DNA from: an uncultured Chitinophaga sp. | GTDB taxonomy: Bacteria > Bacteroidota > Bacteroidia > Chitinophagales > Chitinophagaceae | Direction: 5' to 3' | Assembly (NCBI RefSeq): GCF_946479755.1 | Contig: NZ_CAMLHC010000019.1 | Location: 92,695 to 156,694 of the forward strand | Length of the DNA: 64,000 nucleotides | In this document: piece by piece, positions 9,699-17,867 of the stretch | Layout of the letters: each line of letters begins with the position of its first letter | Numbering within the stretch: the stretch's first letter is position 1 | Notes under the pieces: generated by a model | What the model was told of the DNA's origin: nothing | Database searches by the model: none | What the model saw: the letters and a program-made list of their open reading frames with translations, nothing else | Translations under genes and position numbers: made by a program

Positions 9699-10202
9699 TA
9701 ACAACTTCTCCCGGATACCCGCGAGGTGATGATCATCATGTTCCGCCACGAAATAAGCCAGGTCGATGACGCGCATCGGCGTTTTCAAACGGGGATGCAA
9801 CGCGGTGTTGTTCATCTGCGTATCGTCCAGCGCCTGTAACTTTTTCACCAGCAACGCCCGTTGCTCCCGGAATCGCAGCAACAGTTCAGGGAGCGCGGCC
9901 GCGTTGTGGTTCGCCTGGTGCGTGCGTTGGTTGGTGAGGTCAGCCACGCGCAGCTCCTGCTGCCCGTTGACAAAATCATCGAAACGCCCGGACCATAAAG
10001 GTTCCATATCCGAAAGATGTCCTGCCTCTTCCTGTGCCGACCATTGATCGCCGGATTTCCGGACCAGCGCAGCTTCCGCAGCACCACGGGTCAGTTCCTC
10101 CAGTCTCGCCGGTGTGCCGGCCAGGCGTTCAATGATATCGGGCATGACGCCGTTGTCTGTAATCACCGGAAATGACCGGTCAAACCATGCTGTCCTTTTC
10201 AT
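9690..10202 (-). CDS. DinB family protein
   Basis: 170 residues of four-helix-bundle DinB/YfiT type. Three metal-binding histidines are expected; one is visible near residue 62 ([10 protein letters not shown]) and two near the C terminus in [10 protein letters not shown]. Family members include metal-dependent thiol transferases and many uncharacterised proteins. Its start overlaps the stop of the CatB gene by four nt (10199-10202), so it is co-transcribed and probably coupled with it. Confidence 0.88.
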   Translation of the reverse strand: MKRTAWFDRSFPVITDNGVMPDIIERLAGTPARLEELTRGAAEAALVRKSGDQWSAQEEAGHLSDMEPLWSGRFDDFVNGQQELRVADLTNQRTHQANHNAAALPELLLRFREQRALLVKKLQALDDTQMNNTALHPRLKTPMRVIDLAYFVAEHDDHHLAGIREKLLSA

Positions 10203-10831
10203 CGTGACTGTGATTTATAAAAATCATACAATGCTTTGATATCACTGCTGCAGAGCAACGGCATCGCGGCTTTCAGCATATCGTCCGGCCAGTTCCACCA
10301 TTCCATCTCCAGTAGCCGTGCAATGTCATCTTCCGGGAAACGTTTCCGGATCTCTTTGCCTGGGTTGCCGCCCATCACGCTGTACGGTGCCACATCTTTG
10401 GTGATCAGCGCCCTGCTGCCGATGATAGCGCCATGCCCTACTTTCACGCCCGGCATGATCACCGCTTCAGTTCCTATCCACACATCGTTGCCGATGACCG
10501 TATCGCCGGCCGGCCGGAACCCATCGATACTGCCTTCAAAGGCCGCCACTTCCGGCATATAAAAAAACGGGAAACTGGATACCCAGTCGTGGCGATGACC
10601 CTGATTGCCCGCCATGATAAACGCGGCGCCGCTGCCGATAGAACAATAACTGCCGATGATCAGCTTGTCCACGTCTGTTCTGTCGGGCATGAGGTATTTG
10701 GCACAATCATCAAAAGAATGCCCGTGATAATAACCCGAATAATAACTATAGGCGCCTGTGATAATATTAGGATTGGTAACCTGTTCTGATAATAACTTGC
10801 CCCTGAAAGGGCTTTCGAAATAATTTTCCAT
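10199..10831 (-). CDS. catB: CatB-related O-acetyltransferase (type B chloramphenicol acetyltransferase)
   Basis: 210 residues, left-handed beta-helix of hexapeptide repeats ([59 protein letters not shown]). The N-terminal ESPFRG...[19 protein letters not shown] block and His79 in NQGHRHD match type B (xenobiotic) chloramphenicol acetyltransferases, where that histidine is the catalytic base. The enzyme should acetylate chloramphenicol or a similar hydroxyl compound in the cytoplasm. Such genes are frequent in environmental Bacteroidota, so acquired resistance is not implied. First gene of a two-gene unit with DinB. Confidence 0.92.
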   Translation of the reverse strand: MENYFESPFRGKLLSEQVTNPNIITGAYSYYSGYYHGHSFDDCAKYLMPDRTDVDKLIIGSYCSIGSGAAFIMAGNQGHRHDWVSSFPFFYMPEVAAFEGSIDGFRPAGDTVIGNDVWIGTEAVIMPGVKVGHGAIIGSRALITKDVAPYSVMGGNPGKEIRKRFPEDDIARLLEMEWWNWPDDMLKAAMPLLCSSDIKALYDFYKSQSR

Positions 10832-10911
10832 GCTGTTCTTTTTATACCAGGAACAGCAAGGTACGATTAGTTTACCGGCCGGCGCGTATTTTTGTAGGGA
10901 TTCCCTCGTTC

Positions 10912-10945
10912 AAAAAGCCGGCCCGGCAACGATGACCGGGCCGGC
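10912..10945 (-). terminator. Rho-independent terminator of the PEP-mutase/SnoaL unit
   Basis: Perfect 10-bp GC-rich stem, GCCGGCCCGG (10917-10926) / CCGGGCCGGC (10936-10945), followed on the minus strand by TTTTT (A at 10912-10916). It lies just after the stop of the gene ending at 10958. Confidence 0.88.
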
Positions 10946-10957
10946 TATGCGATGTGA

Positions 10958-11338
10958 TTACGCCTTCAGCGAGTCCAGTGCACCAAAAGCATGGTCTATC
11001 ACGATCTTCCAGTGGCCGTCTGCCTGCCGTTTCATCACCTCTATCCCTTTGGCACTGATCTTCACCTCATCGCCGTCGGTGATGCTCCATTCAGAGCGGC
11101 CTACGGCCACGTCGCCTGTCTGCAGGCAGTACACGGTTTTGATGGCCATCGTTCCTTTTACGGCGAGGATGGACTTAACGGCTTCTTCAAACTGCTCTTT
11201 ACCGGAAACTATCTTGCCCGGCTCCGGCACGATGATACCGTTATAATCGTAGATATTAAACACCGAATCGATATTGCCGGTGTTGAAAGCTGCCGCCAGC
11301 GCGGCATGTACTTCTTCCGCTTTTGTAGGTAAGTTCAT
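10958..11338 (-). CDS. SnoaL/NTF2-like protein (SgcJ/EcaC type)
   Basis: 127 residues from the ATG at 11338 (MNLPTKAEEVH); the longer frame to 11431 would run back into the upstream gene and is not preferred. The fold is a cone-shaped NTF2-like domain with the FNTGNIDSVFNIYD...NGIIVPEPGK pattern of the SgcJ/EcaC group. These often bind small hydrophobic ligands or act as isomerases; here no catalytic pair is certain. It begins 19 nt after the PEP-mutase-like gene, so the two form an operon with one terminator. Confidence 0.85.
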   Translation of the reverse strand: MNLPTKAEEVHAALAAAFNTGNIDSVFNIYDYNGIIVPEPGKIVSGKEQFEEAVKSILAVKGTMAIKTVYCLQTGDVAVGRSEWSITDGDEVKISAKGIEVMKRQADGHWKIVIDHAFGALDSLKA

Positions 11339-11357
11339 ATGTCGCTTTTTTGTGGAT

Positions 11358-12140
11358 TTAGATAAAAAGAGGTTCAAAACTGCCTGCAGTAGTGATAGCA
11401 TCTGACAGTTGCCCGATGCGGTCGTATACATTATTGTACAGGAAAGGTCCCATGCTGACGCGTTTCACGCCGAGCTTCTCCAGTGTGCCCAATGCCGGAA
11501 GGCCGGGTATGCACATCACGTTGAGCGGCAGGCGGGTGCCGCTGACAGCGGCGGCAATGGCGTTTTCTTCCGCGATGCAGGGCAGGAAGATACCGTCTGC
11601 ACCCGCTGCTTCGTATAACCGCAGCCGTTGCAGCGTTTCCGCTTCCTTATCCGGTACATTCAGTAAGTAGGTGTCACTGCGTACATTCACGAAGAGGTCC
11701 CCCCCGGCGGTTGTCAGCCTGTTGCGGACAGCGTCGAGCGTGGCAGCAAAAGATGCTGCCGGCTGTAACACGCGGCCTTCGCTGCCAATGATCGAATCTT
11801 CGATGTTGATGCCTGCCACACCCGCTTCGAGCAACCGGGAGATATTGGCGTAGATGGCTTCCGGCGAATCGCCATAGCCCATTTCAATGTCAACGGACAG
11901 GGGTATACGCAGTACCGCCGTCATGCGACGCACGAGGAACAGGTAGTCATCAAAAGGCATCCCTTCGCCGTCTTCATATCCCAGGCTGGCAGCCACTGCC
12001 GCGCTGGAGGTGCCTACCGCCGGAAAACCCTTCTCCTGGAAACGGCGGGCGCTTTCGGGGTTCCATACGTTGGGCAGCACAAACAATTGGCGTCCCTGAT
12101 GCAGTTCTTTAAATGTGTTAAATACGGATGACATGGTCAT
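11358..12140 (-). CDS. isocitrate lyase/PEP mutase family protein
   Basis: 260 residues, TIM-barrel of the PEP mutase/isocitrate lyase superfamily. Visible marks are LPNVWNPESAR at the first strand, the Mg-binding DIEMGYGDSP around residue 78, and the GINIEDS strand near residue 110. The long active-site loop with KKCGH of isocitrate lyase is absent, so a lyase acting on a small oxo-acid (oxaloacetate decarboxylase or 2-methylisocitrate-lyase-like) is more likely. Cytoplasmic. Followed after 19 nt by a SnoaL-like gene. Confidence 0.9.
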   Translation of the reverse strand: MTMSSVFNTFKELHQGRQLFVLPNVWNPESARRFQEKGFPAVGTSSAAVAASLGYEDGEGMPFDDYLFLVRRMTAVLRIPLSVDIEMGYGDSPEAIYANISRLLEAGVAGINIEDSIIGSEGRVLQPAASFAATLDAVRNRLTTAGGDLFVNVRSDTYLLNVPDKEAETLQRLRLYEAAGADGIFLPCIAEENAIAAAVSGTRLPLNVMCIPGLPALGTLEKLGVKRVSMGPFLYNNVYDRIGQLSDAITTAGSFEPLFI

Positions 12141-12227
12141 TCAGTTAAAAATGAGTAAATGTTGTTTGTTTGATAACACAAAACTACTGCAGCAGGAAAG
12201 CGTGAAATTGTACAGATCGGAACTGTT

Positions 12228-13043
12228 TTAACTATGGGAGGCTGCCAGGGTAACAGGTGACTGGTCAGGCATATAACCGGACGGGGTGATGCCGGTGAAG
12301 GATTTGAATTCGCGGATAAAGTGGGACTGATCGAAGTAGCCGCAGTCATAGGCGATGGCCGTCAGCGGCGCTTCGTTGCGGATCACCAGCTGCAGGCTGT
12401 TCTGGAAGCGGTGGATCTTGCTGTATAGTTTGGGGGTGAGACCGGTATACTGAACAAAGAGTTTCTGCAGGTAACGGGAAGTGATGCCATAACGGGCCGC
12501 TACATTCTCGATGTTATCGAAAAATCCCGGCTGACGGATCTCATGCATGACATGGTCCACCATAGTGACTTTCGTATGTCTTTTTTCAGACCATACGAGC
12601 TGACGCCAGAGGAAGTCTTCCACCAGCGACAGGCGCTCCGTCCAGGACGGTGTGTCCTGCAATCGTGCGTGCAGTGCGGTCACTGCCTTGCCGGACACAT
12701 CGCGGAAATCATTTACCTGGTCATTGAACAGGTCTACTTTTTCGGGGAAAAAGTAAGCAGCCGCATGTGGGAAGAACCGAACGCCCAGCATGGTGTTGCG
12801 GCCGACAGAACGCACGGGCAACGGTTTGGTGATCTGCCCCCACAGCTCTACCGGCGGTGTGGTCATAAACCCGGCACCGCTGTCTGTTTGCCAGGAACCG
12901 GCACCCAAATTGAAGATGATTTCCATGTTCCCGCTAGGGAAAACAGTATCCTCAAATGCCGTTGCAGCATCTGACTCATAAGTGTAATAACACTTTACAT
13001 ACTGTTTCAGCCTGTCGCCCGGCTTTATTTCTTTGTACTCCAT
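12228..13043 (-). CDS. AraC family transcriptional regulator (DUF6597 type)
   Basis: 271 residues. Residues 1-130 form the DUF6597-like sensor domain (MEYKEIKPGDRLKQYVKCYY, FPSGNMEIIFNLG), and residues about 165-265 carry the AraC helix-turn-helix pair with the signature A-Y-D-C-G-Y-F-D-Q-S-H-F-I-R-E-F and F-T-G-I-T-P-S. Divergent from the SnoaL-like gene at 13173 and upstream of the PEP-mutase unit on its own strand; either could be its target. The effector is unknown. Confidence 0.92.
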   Translation of the reverse strand: MEYKEIKPGDRLKQYVKCYYTYESDAATAFEDTVFPSGNMEIIFNLGAGSWQTDSGAGFMTTPPVELWGQITKPLPVRSVGRNTMLGVRFFPHAAAYFFPEKVDLFNDQVNDFRDVSGKAVTALHARLQDTPSWTERLSLVEDFLWRQLVWSEKRHTKVTMVDHVMHEIRQPGFFDNIENVAARYGITSRYLQKLFVQYTGLTPKLYSKIHRFQNSLQLVIRNEAPLTAIAYDCGYFDQSHFIREFKSFTGITPSGYMPDQSPVTLAASHS

Positions 13044-13172
13044 ATCCTTTGCAGGTACCGGAAGTTACAATAAATCCGGTCCGGGGCAAAAATAATCTCC
13101 CTGTACCGGCGGGAATTGTACAAAACGGAACAAAAAATTTCTATTTTCACTGCTCGACTTTAAAGACACACT

Positions 13173-13616
13173 ATGGAAACAGCTAACATTCTCCCGGTCA
13201 TACAGGCGGTATTTAAAGGCGCCGATGCCCGGGACTGGCACACGGTAGAACAGTCATTTGCGCCGGAAGTGGTGTATGACTACACTTCTATGGCCGGCGG
13301 CCAGCCACTCACCCTCACCCCCTCCGCCATTACAGACATGTGGAAACAGTTTCTGCCGGGATTCGACAAAACGGAACACCGTATATCCGACTTTATCTTC
13401 ACCCAGGAAGACAATACCGTGGTGGTACAGTTCAGCGGTCACGCCACCCATGTGATCGACACCGCTACCTGGACCGTGGAAGGGAACTATGAAACCAGGT
13501 TGTCCCGCAATGGGGACAAATGGCAGCTTACTTTTTTCAAATTTAACCTGCAACGCCAGGAGGGCGACCTGCAGCTGCCGGCACAGGCGCAGCAGCGTGC
13601 CGCGGCAAAATTATAA
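13173..13616 (+). CDS. SnoaL-like/nuclear transport factor 2 family protein
   Basis: 147 residues of NTF2 fold: AVFKGADARDWHTVEQSFAPEVVYDYTSM is the typical first helix and strand, and the ETRLSRNGDKWQLTFFKF end is the last strand pair. Such proteins often act as isomerases, dehydratases or ligand binders; no function can be fixed. Divergent from an AraC regulator 129 nt away, which is the likely controller. It ends at a bidirectional terminator shared with the S41 peptidase gene. Confidence 0.85.
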   Translation: METANILPVIQAVFKGADARDWHTVEQSFAPEVVYDYTSMAGGQPLTLTPSAITDMWKQFLPGFDKTEHRISDFIFTQEDNTVVVQFSGHATHVIDTATWTVEGNYETRLSRNGDKWQLTFFKFNLQRQEGDLQLPAQAQQRAAAKL

Positions 13617-13621
13617 ACAGT

Positions 13622-13647
13622 AAAGGCCCGCGTCAGTGCGGGCTTTT
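13622..13647 (+). terminator. bidirectional Rho-independent terminator
   Basis: GCCCGC (13626-13631) / GCGGGC (13638-13643) stem flanked by AAA on the left and TTTT on the right, between the convergent SnoaL-like and S41 peptidase genes. The T-run serves the plus-strand gene; the hairpin overlaps the 3' end of the peptidase gene. Confidence 0.75.
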
Positions 13648-15045
13648 ACTGGTCTGTTCCGATAACGGCACAGGGATCTTTTTCAGCAAATACTCCACCA
13701 CCGGGTCTTTCCCCCACACTTTATCCTCCAACGCCGGTTTAATCCACATGTCCGGTGTGACCGGCCCGTTTCGCGTGCGACTGCAATCAGCACCGTGACT
13801 CAGAGACGTGGTGGATTGAATTCTTATTTTACTGTTGGGCAGCACTATCCCGAACACCTCTCCGAAATCCTGTACGTTCTCACCGGCAGGCTCGCCAACA
13901 ATAGTCGCCAGTCTATAGGTTTTTACGACATCGGCGACGGCCATGGCGCTGGAAAAAGTAAAGGGGCCGGTGATAAAATATACTTTTCCGTCAAATACCG
14001 TATCCCTGCCAAAGCGGTTGCGCTGCGGATTACACTCGTTTTCACTTTCCCAGACGGTACCGTTGGTATGTTTGAGATAAGCGGCCGCACTGTCGCCGAC
14101 GGTTGTCCGAAGAAAGTCTTTATACGGCTGACTGATCTTCCAGCTTTTACGTCCCCAGGTATATTTTTTTGTCGTGATGTAACCGAACAGCAGATCGCCT
14201 AAATCTGTGTTTCCGCCGCTGTTCTGTCGGAGGTCGATGACAAGGTGATGAATACCAGCGACTTTCAGCGCATGGAAACAGCTGTCGAGGTAAATACGAA
14301 AGGTACTGACACTACCGCTCAGGCTTCTGACATTGATATAACCTAATTTCTGATCAATGATCCGGTAGTCGTAAGGCTGTACCAGGTGTGGCAGCGTAGC
14401 CGTCAGCGCCTGCCGGAAAGGGACGCCGGCGGCCAGCGTCTTTTTACCGGCAACGCCTTTCGCATCCTTATAATGCAGCACAAAAGGCGGTTGTATTCCT
14501 TTCAGAAAAAGGAAGTAGCTCAACAGGCGTGTGGACGCCTCCTGCCGGAAGGAAGGTAAACCAGCCATCCCCCCTGCTATCTCTTTAAAGAGCGCGGCCA
14601 TGTCACGGCCATTGATCGCGGTGACCTCTGCGCCTGCAGGAACACCCAGCTCTGTAGCCAGCCTGGCCGGGAAGTACAGCCTGCCGTTCTCCTGTACCAG
14701 CTTACAGGGGAAAAACAGGTCCTTCTTTATGTCTTCTTTCAGAAACGGCTGTCCCAGTTGCGGTGCGCTGTGCGCGTCTCCCAGGAGCGCCGTGATAGGG
14801 TAAAACAGCAACGTCAGGTCGCGGGTGCTGATCGAATCGGCGAGAGAGCGTTTGAATCTTTCGACGCCAGCGTAATAATTTCTTCGGGAAATGTACGTAA
14901 AAGGCGCATAATGCGAAGATTCCATGGTACGGGTGTAGTAATCGATGTCTGCTATCGCCTGCTGGCGGGACAGCATGGATTGGGCCATCCCGGCATTTGT
15001 TCCAGGCAGCAGCATTAACAGGAATATCCAGCTTTTAAGATTCAT
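13633..15045 (-). CDS. S41 family peptidase, exported
   Basis: 470 residues with a signal peptide (MNLKSWIFLLMLLPGTNAGMAQ). The C-terminal half is a tail-specific protease (S41) domain: HHLVIDLRQNSGGN, then the catalytic serine in TFSSAMAVAD, then GEPAGENVQDFGEV. A PDZ-like stretch (GVPAGAEVTAINGRDMAALF) precedes it around residues 135-155, and the first ~110 residues are a helical prodomain-like region. Expected to cleave peptides in the periplasm or at the surface. Single gene; its 3' end overlaps a shared terminator. Confidence 0.88.
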   Translation of the reverse strand: MNLKSWIFLLMLLPGTNAGMAQSMLSRQQAIADIDYYTRTMESSHYAPFTYISRRNYYAGVERFKRSLADSISTRDLTLLFYPITALLGDAHSAPQLGQPFLKEDIKKDLFFPCKLVQENGRLYFPARLATELGVPAGAEVTAINGRDMAALFKEIAGGMAGLPSFRQEASTRLLSYFLFLKGIQPPFVLHYKDAKGVAGKKTLAAGVPFRQALTATLPHLVQPYDYRIIDQKLGYINVRSLSGSVSTFRIYLDSCFHALKVAGIHHLVIDLRQNSGGNTDLGDLLFGYITTKKYTWGRKSWKISQPYKDFLRTTVGDSAAAYLKHTNGTVWESENECNPQRNRFGRDTVFDGKVYFITGPFTFSSAMAVADVVKTYRLATIVGEPAGENVQDFGEVFGIVLPNSKIRIQSTTSLSHGADCSRTRNGPVTPDMWIKPALEDKVWGKDPVVEYLLKKIPVPLSEQTSKSPH

Positions 15046-15134
15046 ATAGCCGTCGTTGTGAGGATTTCAGGCGGCCAATATAACCAAATTCTGATGGAGA
15101 TTCGTTAACTTGCCGCTCCCTGATACCTAACACC

Positions 15135-15623
15135 ATGGAGCAAAATAGCATCTTCGATGAAAACTTTGACAAACCGGAACTGCTCCGGCGGCTCGACCTC
15201 CTGCCGGCCTGGCTGAAAGTATATACCTGGATTACGCTTGGACTTTCCGTCTTCATGACCATCCTCATTTTCTTACAGATCCCGGACACCGCTGGCAATC
15301 TCGATGCCGAAGATGCGGCAGGTTTCTGGGCTGGCACCATGCTCGCGGCTACCTTCATTGCCGCTGTGTACTTGTCGCCGGTCTTGCTGGTCTTGTTTGA
15401 AATAAAATGGGCCATAGGATTTAACCTGGTAATAGGTGTTCTTTGGCTGGCCCTGATCTCGTCATTAGCCCTCTTACTTGACGTGACCTATCTGTACCTT
15501 GCCATCACAATGTGCTTCTATATTCCCCTCTGGGCGGGACTGCTTCCCCTCCGGCGAAGATGGACAAAGGAAGCCGTATCCGGCCGGGCGCTCCGTAAGA
15601 AAACCCGCGTTATTACTTCCTGA
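15135..15623 (+). CDS. four-helix membrane protein of unknown function
   Basis: 162 residues with four hydrophobic segments (about 33-52, 72-95, 99-118, 122-140) and a basic tail. No family is recognised. Divergent from the S41 peptidase. It overlaps the 3' end of the RibD-like reductase gene by 11 nt. Confidence 0.75.
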   Translation: MEQNSIFDENFDKPELLRRLDLLPAWLKVYTWITLGLSVFMTILIFLQIPDTAGNLDAEDAAGFWAGTMLAATFIAAVYLSPVLLVLFEIKWAIGFNLVIGVLWLALISSLALLLDVTYLYLAITMCFYIPLWAGLLPLRRRWTKEAVSGRALRKKTRVITS

Positions 15624-16188
15624 TGGTTTCGTAATGTGCAGCAATCACACCGGACTTCAGTTGTCTTGAGCTGAGTAGCTTCAGCTTTACCGGTTTTTTC
15701 AGGTCGTTAAAGAGCAGTGTGCCGGCGCCAATGGCCATCGGCTGGATGGTCAACCGGTATTCATCGATCAGGTCCAGTTCTATAAAAGTCTTTACCAGTC
15801 CGGGGCTGCCGAATATCATCAGGTCTTTTCCCGGTTCAGCTTTCAGCTTTGCTACTTCCTCTGCGATATTGCCTTTGATCAGCCTGGTATTGTTCCATTC
15901 GGCTTTTTCCATGGTCGTGGAGAACACCACTTTAGGGATATCCTGTACCCACCTGGCATGTTTCAGGCTATGCTCACTGGCAGTTTCCGGTCTTTCCAGC
16001 ACGGTGGGCCAGTAGCCGGCCATCATTCCGTAGGTGGTGCGGCCGTAGAGCGGCATGCCCACTGTCTGCATCAGTTCATCCGCATAGTCTTCCATTTCCT
16101 TGTCGTAGACCATCCAGTCCAGGCCGCCTTTTTCATCGCATACATAGTTATCCAGCGATACGTGCATCAGCAAAACTACTTTTCTCAT
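15613..16188 (-). CDS. dihydrofolate reductase family protein (RibD C-terminal type)
   Basis: 191 residues starting MRKVVLLMHVSLDNYVCDEKGGLDW, the standard opening of the YwjB/YyaP-like branch of the RibD C-terminal/DHFR family, with the Y-G-R-T-T-Y-G-M cofactor loop, DLMIFGSPGLVKTFIELDLIDEYRLTIQPMAIGAGTLLF at the end. Likely an NADPH-dependent reductase of unknown substrate. It lies 17 nt after the VOC-family gene on the same strand, forming a two-gene operon. A paralogue is at 44588-45151. Confidence 0.9.
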   Translation of the reverse strand: MRKVVLLMHVSLDNYVCDEKGGLDWMVYDKEMEDYADELMQTVGMPLYGRTTYGMMAGYWPTVLERPETASEHSLKHARWVQDIPKVVFSTTMEKAEWNNTRLIKGNIAEEVAKLKAEPGKDLMIFGSPGLVKTFIELDLIDEYRLTIQPMAIGAGTLLFNDLKKPVKLKLLSSRQLKSGVIAAHYETIRK

Positions 16189-16205
16189 TATTTCTGTTTT
16201 TATGG

Positions 16206-16631
16206 TTATTTAATTTTTTGATAGATGTCATTACAGCTTAGCAGCCAATGGTGGCCGTATTTGTCCGTCACCCCTCCAAACAGGCCTCCTTCGGCCGTTG
16301 GGCGGAGGGGGAAGGATGTTGCGCCGCCGGCGGCCAGTTTGCGGTAGTAGTTCCTCGTCTCTGTTTCGCTGTTGCATTGCAGCAACAGCGCGATGGTATT
16401 GCCAGTGACCAGCCCCTCCTCGCCTACCATATCCGAACCTGTCAGCACCAGGCCGCCGCTTACCAGCGTAGCCTGCAGCACTGCATTCCGCAGGCGCGCC
16501 GGCAATACTTCCGCGTCGGTGGTATCCCCGATGGTCCGGAAAGAAAGACGGCCTCCCAGGCATTCCCGGTAGAAGCCCATGGCCTCTCTGCAGTTGCCGG
16601 CGAAAGTAAGGTAAGCACTAATTTGTATCAT
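16206..16631 (-). CDS. VOC family protein (PhnB-like)
   Basis: 141 residues, one paired beta-alpha-beta-beta-beta unit of the vicinal-oxygen-chelate fold. ISAYLTFAGNCREAMGFYRECLGG at the start and GGVTDKYGHHWLLSC at the end match the PhnB/YjdN branch. Such proteins are often glyoxalase/dioxygenase relatives without proven activity. Followed after 17 nt by the RibD-like reductase; divergent from a GlxA-type regulator, which may control both. Confidence 0.88.
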   Translation of the reverse strand: MIQISAYLTFAGNCREAMGFYRECLGGRLSFRTIGDTTDAEVLPARLRNAVLQATLVSGGLVLTGSDMVGEEGLVTGNTIALLLQCNSETETRNYYRKLAAGGATSFPLRPTAEGGLFGGVTDKYGHHWLLSCNDIYQKIK

Positions 16632-16748
16632 TTTCCTATTTTTGATGACAACACAAAACTACCCCGCCGCCGGAAAACGAACGGCAGGGTTTAATGACAT
16701 TTGAGGATGGCGAATACGACATCGTCAAACACGATAACAGCTAGCCGT

Positions 16749-17735
16749 ATGAAACACATTTCTATTCTGATACCCAGAGGCCAGAGCAGCCTGGTAAACA
16801 TTGAAGGAAGCCTCCAAATCCTTTCTGAGGTCAATGGTATCCGGGCGTCCCGGGGAGAAGCCCCCCTGTTCAACATCCAGCTGGTAGGCCTCTCTCCTAA
16901 TACAAGTCAGCGGAACGGAAGGTTTACCATCAATCCTGATGCGCTGATCAGCGAGGTACATCAGACAGACCTGATCATTATACCGTCGTTACAAGGCGAC
17001 CAGCAGCGGGCGACAGCAATGAACCAGGAATTTATTCCGTGGATATTGCAGCAACGGCAGCAGGGCGCTGAAATCGCCTGCCTCTGTATCGGCGCTTTTT
17101 TCCTGGCGGCGACGGGCCTGCTCAATAACCGTCCCTGTACCACCCACTGGCAGCTGGCGGGCCAGTTCTCCGAAATGTACCCCGACGCCAAAATGGTGCC
17201 CTCACAGCTGATTACAGACGAAGACGGCATCTACACCAGCGGTGGCGCCTTCGCCTATCTCAACCTGCTGGTATACCTGATCGAAAAATATGCAGGACGG
17301 GAAATGGCCATTGACATCGCCAAAGGATTCCTCATCGATATAGACCGCAAGAGCCAGTCACCTTTTATTATTTTTGAGGGACAGAAAGCGCATGACGACG
17401 CCGAGATCAGGATGGCGCAGGAGTTCATCGAACAAAATTACCCGGAGAAAATCACCATCGATTTCCTGGCGAATAAATTCGCTATCGGACGGCGCAACTT
17501 CGAACGCCGGTTTCAGAAATCCACCAACAATACCGTCAATGAATACGTACAACGGGTAAAAGTAGAAGCCGCCAAACGCCGGCTGGAAACCACCCGTAAA
17601 AATGTCAGCGAAGTGATGTATGAAGTCGGCTATACCGATACCCAGAGTTTCCGGGAGGTATTTAAACGGCTGACGGGGCTGACACCCATAGAATACCGCA
17701 ATAAATACAGCGAAACAACGCTCCCGTTGAGCTGA
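16749..17735 (+). CDS. GlxA family transcriptional regulator (DJ-1/PfpI domain plus AraC HTH)
   Basis: 328 residues from the ATG at 16749 (MKHISILIPRGQ); a TTG 48 nt upstream is less likely. Residues 1-190 are a DJ-1/PfpI-like domain with a cysteine in the nucleophile elbow (IACLCIGAFFLA, near residue 115). Residues about 215-315 hold the AraC helix-turn-helix pair (FAIGRRNFERRF; YTDTQSFREVFKRLTGLTPIEYR). It starts 118 nt from the divergent VOC/reductase operon, the likely target. Ligand unknown. Confidence 0.92.
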   Translation: MKHISILIPRGQSSLVNIEGSLQILSEVNGIRASRGEAPLFNIQLVGLSPNTSQRNGRFTINPDALISEVHQTDLIIIPSLQGDQQRATAMNQEFIPWILQQRQQGAEIACLCIGAFFLAATGLLNNRPCTTHWQLAGQFSEMYPDAKMVPSQLITDEDGIYTSGGAFAYLNLLVYLIEKYAGREMAIDIAKGFLIDIDRKSQSPFIIFEGQKAHDDAEIRMAQEFIEQNYPEKITIDFLANKFAIGRRNFERRFQKSTNNTVNEYVQRVKVEAAKRRLETTRKNVSEVMYEVGYTDTQSFREVFKRLTGLTPIEYRNKYSETTLPLS

Positions 17736-17867
17736 TATGCCCATCTTTCCTGTACTGGCTGCGCTTTTATTCCCATCTTTCCCTTATTTTCGCGATTTGG
17801 CGGTGGCGGAGGGCTTTGTCCTTCGCCACCAGGCAGGAACCTATATCACGTACACCATCTAATCTAC

